Shown: positions 60,947 to 64,000 of the stretch, piece by piece | How positions within the stretch are numbered: position 1 is the first letter of the stretch | How the letters are laid out: each line of letters opens with the position of its first letter | Origin: Bin95 sp965220855 | GTDB lineage: Bacteria > Pseudomonadota > Alphaproteobacteria > Bin95 | Length of the DNA stretch: 64,000 nucleotides | NCBI GenBank assembly: GCA_965220855.1 | Contig: CBDCQY010000001.1 | Span: 1,426,001-1,490,000 of the forward strand | Direction: 5' to 3' | The notes under the pieces: generated by a model | What the model saw: the letters and a program-made list of their open reading frames with translations, nothing else | Databases searched by the model: none | Told to the model about the DNA's origin: nothing | Position numbers and translations under genes: made by a program

Positions 60947-61257
60947 GGAAAGTAAAGGGTAAGTAAATAGGTTGCATCTTGCAGAAACATACTCCTACCA
61001 TCGTCTTCCGGTACTGCATCGGCGCGGGCGGTTCGAGGCGGGATCGCATGACGAGCGGGAGGCGCGATGTGCTTCATCTTCGTCACGTTCATGTCGCACC
61101 GGAACATGCCGAGCGGTTCCCGCGCGCCGGCGGCGACGCTTGCGATTCCTCGATGGCGAGCCCCGCTCCGCCCGGAGCGGGCGTGGAAGGAGGGGGTTCC
61201 GATATGCCCATGGCGACAGGAAGCAGCAACGGCCGCGACGCAACCGGGAGGCGCCCG
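60947..61257. other. Gap upstream of the DUF1302 gene, no gene seen
   Basis: The 617 bases between the MmgE/PrpD stop (60640) and ATG 61258 hold only the two remnants above. The stretch has a TTGACA at 60917-60922 and a short inverted repeat TTCCTC-CGAT-GAGGAA at 60935-60950; no well-spaced -10 box was found. The bases 61000-61257 are open in the DUF1302 frame but look non-coding. This is probably the promoter and leader of the DUF1302-DUF1329 genes. Confidence 0.4.
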
Positions 61258-63150
61258 ATGAGACGCATTCGCACCCATTCTCCGCTCCGTCCCCGTTCAT
61301 GGCGAGGCGCCGCAGGCCGGGCCTGCCTCGGCTCCGCCGCCGGCCTTTTGCTGTTCGCCGTGTCTGCGCAAGGGGCCGAACTTTTCCGGTCCGGCGATCT
61401 GGAGGTGACTCTCGACACCACCCTCTCGCATGGCGTGACGGTGCGGGTCGCGAAGAGAGACCCCGATCTGCTCGCCGATCCCAACGGCAATGACGGCGAC
61501 CGCAATTACGGTCGCGAGCTGGTCAGCAACACCTCCAAGGTCACCAGCGATCTCGATATCCGGCGGGGGCCTTTCGGGGCGTTCCTCAGGGTCTCCGGCT
61601 TCGTGGATTTCGAGCATGACGACGACTTGGGGACCGCGCAGGACGGGGAGGATGCGGACATTCTGGACGCCTATGTGACCGGGGCGTTCGATGTCGGCGA
61701 GACGCCGCTCGACCTCAAGCTCGGCAGGCATGTGCTCAACTGGGGCGAGAGCACCTTCATCCAGAACGGCGTCAATGTCGTCAATCCCGTCGATGTGAGC
61801 CGGATTCGCCTCCCGGGCGCGGAGCTGCGCGAGGCGCTGCTGCCGGTGTCGATGGTCTCCGCATCGACCGCGCCCACGGACCGGCTGTCCATGGAGGGCT
61901 TCTACCAGCTCGAATGGGAGAAGACCGAAATCGACCCGGTCGGCAGCTATTTCTCGGTCACCGACTATGTGGGGCCGGGCGCCGAGCGGGCGGTAATTTC
62001 GCTGCCGGGAGCGCCGATCCCCGATACCGGCTACGGATTCGGGGAGTTGACCACCGCGATCAACGACGACCTGAAGGCCGCCCAGCCTCAGGCGCTGCCG
62101 GAACAACCGGCGTTCGATCCCCGATTCCTCAACGTCTCGCGAGGCCGGGACGGCGAGCCCGGCGATTCGGGCCAATGGGGATTTGCTCTTCGCTATCTCG
62201 CCGAAGAGCTGAACAGCACCGAGTTCGGCTTCTTCTTCGTCAACCATCACAGCCGCCTGCCCCTCGTCAGCGCCCGCGCAGGCACTCGCCAGGGGGTGCA
62301 GGACGGCTTTGCGGCCGCCGGTGCGATCCAGAACGGTGCGACGATCGGCGGACTGGTCCAGAACGGGACGATCAGTCTCGCCCAAGTCCAAGGCATCGCC
62401 CAATTGCTCGCCATCGACCGCTATGCGAAGACGGGCAGCTACAGCATCGAATATCCCGAGGATCTGCAGGTCCTCGGCCTCAGCTTCAACACCCTGCTCG
62501 GCGCCTCCGGCTGGGCGCTGCAGGGCGAATATTCCTTCCGCCCGGACGCGCCGCTGCAGAGGTCGGAGGCGTCGCTGTTCGCGGAGGGTCTCGCCCCCAT
62601 TCTGCGAGTTCTGGACCCCAGTCGACCGGACTATATTCAGCCGGCGGACGTCCCGGCATATCTCGCGAGCTACTCGCCATCCCGGGTCCAGGGCTATGTC
62701 GAGCGCAATGTGAGCCAGATCCAGGCCACCGTTACGGGCGCGCTCGGCCCCGTTCTGGGCGCCGACGGCTCGATCCTGGTGGCGGAGGTCGCGATGATGC
62801 ATGTGCACGGCATGCCGGACGGGGCGGTCACGCCGCTGGAGAGTCCCGCCGACGGCGCGATCGCCGACGCCACCTCCTGGGGCTACCGGCTCGCATCCCG
62901 GCTCGACTATATCGGCGCCATCGGGCCGATGAAGCTCGCGCCCTATCTGCAGTTCCAGCACGATGTGAACGGCAACAGCCCCTCCCCGAGCGGCTCCTTC
63001 GTGGACGGGCGCACCGCGCTCACGCTCGGGATCGGCGCGGACTATCTCAGCCGTTGGCAGGCCGATCTCGGCTACACCCGATATGCCGGCGGGCGCAACG
63101 AGCTGCGCGATCGGGACTTCATCTACGCCTCCGTCAAATATTCGTTCTGA
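61258..63150 (+). CDS. DUF1302 family outer-membrane protein
   Basis: A 630-residue protein. A signal peptide (CLGSAAGLLLFAVSAQG) is followed by the DUF1302 start ELFRSGDLEVTLDTTLSHGV. LKLGRHVLNWGESTFIQNG near residue 160 is the family's most conserved part. Many alternating strands end in YASVKYSF, terminal Phe, so it is probably an outer-membrane barrel. DUF1302 proteins occur with DUF1329 proteins in the breakdown of hydrophobic compounds and may serve in uptake or surface transfer. The frame is open from 60979; ATG 61258 was chosen for its GGGAGGCG and signal. Confidence 0.9.
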   Translation: MRRIRTHSPLRPRSWRGAAGRACLGSAAGLLLFAVSAQGAELFRSGDLEVTLDTTLSHGVTVRVAKRDPDLLADPNGNDGDRNYGRELVSNTSKVTSDLDIRRGPFGAFLRVSGFVDFEHDDDLGTAQDGEDADILDAYVTGAFDVGETPLDLKLGRHVLNWGESTFIQNGVNVVNPVDVSRIRLPGAELREALLPVSMVSASTAPTDRLSMEGFYQLEWEKTEIDPVGSYFSVTDYVGPGAERAVISLPGAPIPDTGYGFGELTTAINDDLKAAQPQALPEQPAFDPRFLNVSRGRDGEPGDSGQWGFALRYLAEELNSTEFGFFFVNHHSRLPLVSARAGTRQGVQDGFAAAGAIQNGATIGGLVQNGTISLAQVQGIAQLLAIDRYAKTGSYSIEYPEDLQVLGLSFNTLLGASGWALQGEYSFRPDAPLQRSEASLFAEGLAPILRVLDPSRPDYIQPADVPAYLASYSPSRVQGYVERNVSQIQATVTGALGPVLGADGSILVAEVAMMHVHGMPDGAVTPLESPADGAIADATSWGYRLASRLDYIGAIGPMKLAPYLQFQHDVNGNSPSPSGSFVDGRTALTLGIGADYLSRWQADLGYTRYAGGRNELRDRDFIYASVKYSF

Positions 63151-63161
63151 GGAGGATGGCC

Positions 63162-64000
63162 ATGCGCGTCACGACTGGAATGAAGACATCTTCCCCGCGA
63201 CCGGTTCCGGCCGTCATGCTGGCCGGCGCCCTCGCCCTGCTGGGCGCCCCGGCCGCGGCCGAGCTTTCTGCGGACCAGGTCGCCCGCCTCGGCAAGGACC
63301 TCACCCCGCTCGGGGGCGAGCGGGCCGGCAATGCGGACGGAACCATCCCGGAATGGACCGGAGGCATCGTCGAACCCCCGGCGGGATACGAGCCGGGCGA
63401 GCATCACCGCGATCCCTATGGCGAGGACCGGGCGCTGTTCGCCATCGACGCGAGCAATCTGGACGCGCACCGCGACCGGCTCTCGGTCGGGCACCAGCGC
63501 ATGCTGGAGACCTATCCGAGCTTCAGGATGCAGGTCTATCCGACCCGGCGCAGCGCCTCCGTCCCGCCCCGGATCGAGGAGGCCACCCGGCGCGTTGCGG
63601 CCACCGCGCGCCTCGTCGATGACGGCAACGGCGTCGCCGGGGCCGCCATCGGCATCCCCTTCCCGATCCCGTCCAACGGGCTGGAGGCGGTCTGGAACCA
63701 CCTTTTGCGCTATCGGGGCGAGACGGTGGAGTGCGTCGTCGGCCAGGCGGCGGTCACGCGCAGCGGCGACTACACCATGGTGAAATACGGGCTCGAGGTG
63801 GAGCTCCGATACTCCCTGCCGGGCATGACCGAGGAAGAGCTCGGCAACACCATGATCCTGTTCAAGCAGCGCGTGCTGGCGCCGCCCCGGCTCGCGGGCG
63901 ACCTGCTGCTGGTGCACGAGACCATGAATCAGGTCCGCGAGCCGCGCAACGCCTGGGTCTATAACCCCGGCCAGCGCCGCGTGCGCCGCGCCCCGGACGT
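63162..64000 (+). CDS. DUF1329 domain-containing exported protein, cut by right window edge
   Basis: About 280 residues are visible; the end lies beyond the window. A signal peptide (PAVMLAGALALLGAPAAA) is followed by the DUF1329 start: ADQVARLGKDLTPLGGERAG, then GTIPEWTGGI. NAWVYNPGQRRVRRAPDV at the edge is a family hallmark. DUF1329 proteins have a LolA-like fold and are thought to carry lipids or hydrophobic molecules in the periplasm. GGAGG lies before ATG 63162, 12 bases after the DUF1302 stop, so the two form an operon. Confidence 0.93.
   Translation, partial: MRVTTGMKTSSPRPVPAVMLAGALALLGAPAAAELSADQVARLGKDLTPLGGERAGNADGTIPEWTGGIVEPPAGYEPGEHHRDPYGEDRALFAIDASNLDAHRDRLSVGHQRMLETYPSFRMQVYPTRRSASVPPRIEEATRRVAATARLVDDGNGVAGAAIGIPFPIPSNGLEAVWNHLLRYRGETVECVVGQAAVTRSGDYTMVKYGLEVELRYSLPGMTEEELGNTMILFKQRVLAPPRLAGDLLLVHETMNQVREPRNAWVYNPGQRRVRRAPD

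Noticed and set aside
60763..60966. A 67-codon frame in the gap before DUF1302
   Set aside because: No ribosome binding site or motif; it crosses the OsmC-like remnant in another frame and the AT-rich part.

Overview
The window is a dense, GC-rich (about 70%) stretch that reads as the chromosome of an alphaproteobacterium. Support for that: an NDUFS4-type complex I accessory protein next to a tRNA gene, the neighbouring pair erpA-xth, a DUF3179 protein, and many short-chain dehydrogenases, CoA transferases, LLM flavin oxidoreductases and MmgE/PrpD proteins. The genus cannot be read from the sequence. About 55 protein genes and one tRNA gene (Arg, anticodon TCT) are supported. There is no rRNA operon, prophage, insertion sequence or CRISPR array.

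Layout. 1-10.2 kb: catabolic genes (acetamidase/formamidase cut by the left edge, epoxide hydrolase, a lone HyuA, AhpD-like protein, MmgE/PrpD, LLM oxidoreductase, tandem EthD protein, two SDRs) interrupted by a low-GC SLOG-like gene at 7.2-7.8 kb. 10.5-22.7 kb: one gene for a surface protein of about 4,070 residues, with 25 nearly identical 107/108-residue repeats, five cadherin-like repeats and a C-terminal autotransporter-like barrel. 23-30.4 kb: a coiled-coil membrane protein, two oxidoreductases, then a lipoprotein subtilase with a C-terminal barrel-like region whose stop codon overlaps the start of an I78-family protease inhibitor gene, an MFS transporter and a PEP mutase/isocitrate lyase-family enzyme. 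30.5-47.9 kb: a Rieske/amidohydrolase operon, DsbA-like, ThiF/MoeB-like and DadA-like genes, CoA transferase, orphan HicB, TauD-like dioxygenase, Baeyer-Villiger-type monooxygenase, a CoxL-type molybdenum hydroxylase subunit without its partners, DUF2059, NIPSNAP, DUF169, methyltransferase, acyl-CoA dehydrogenase and an LhgO-like oxidase. 48-60.6 kb: DUF3179, SDR, xth, erpA, a second acyl-CoA dehydrogenase, a cobalt-type nitrile hydratase operon preceded by a fused MNT-HEPN protein, ilvD, NDUFS4-like, tRNA-Arg, nudC, a DMT exporter and a second MmgE/PrpD. 60.6-64 kb: a 617-base AT-richer stretch with two gene remnants, then a DUF1302-DUF1329 pair cut by the right edge.

How the genes may work together. 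Most loci look like small catabolic operons for amides, nitriles, epoxides, CoA esters and cyclic ketones, with housekeeping genes (ilvD, erpA, xth, nudC, tRNA-Arg) between them. The most distinctive part is 10.5-28.2 kb: a giant repetitive autotransporter-like protein, a lipid-anchored subtilase of SphB1-like architecture, and a lipoprotein protease inhibitor. I propose, as inference only, that these form a surface module in which the protease matures or sheds the giant protein and the inhibitor protects the cell.
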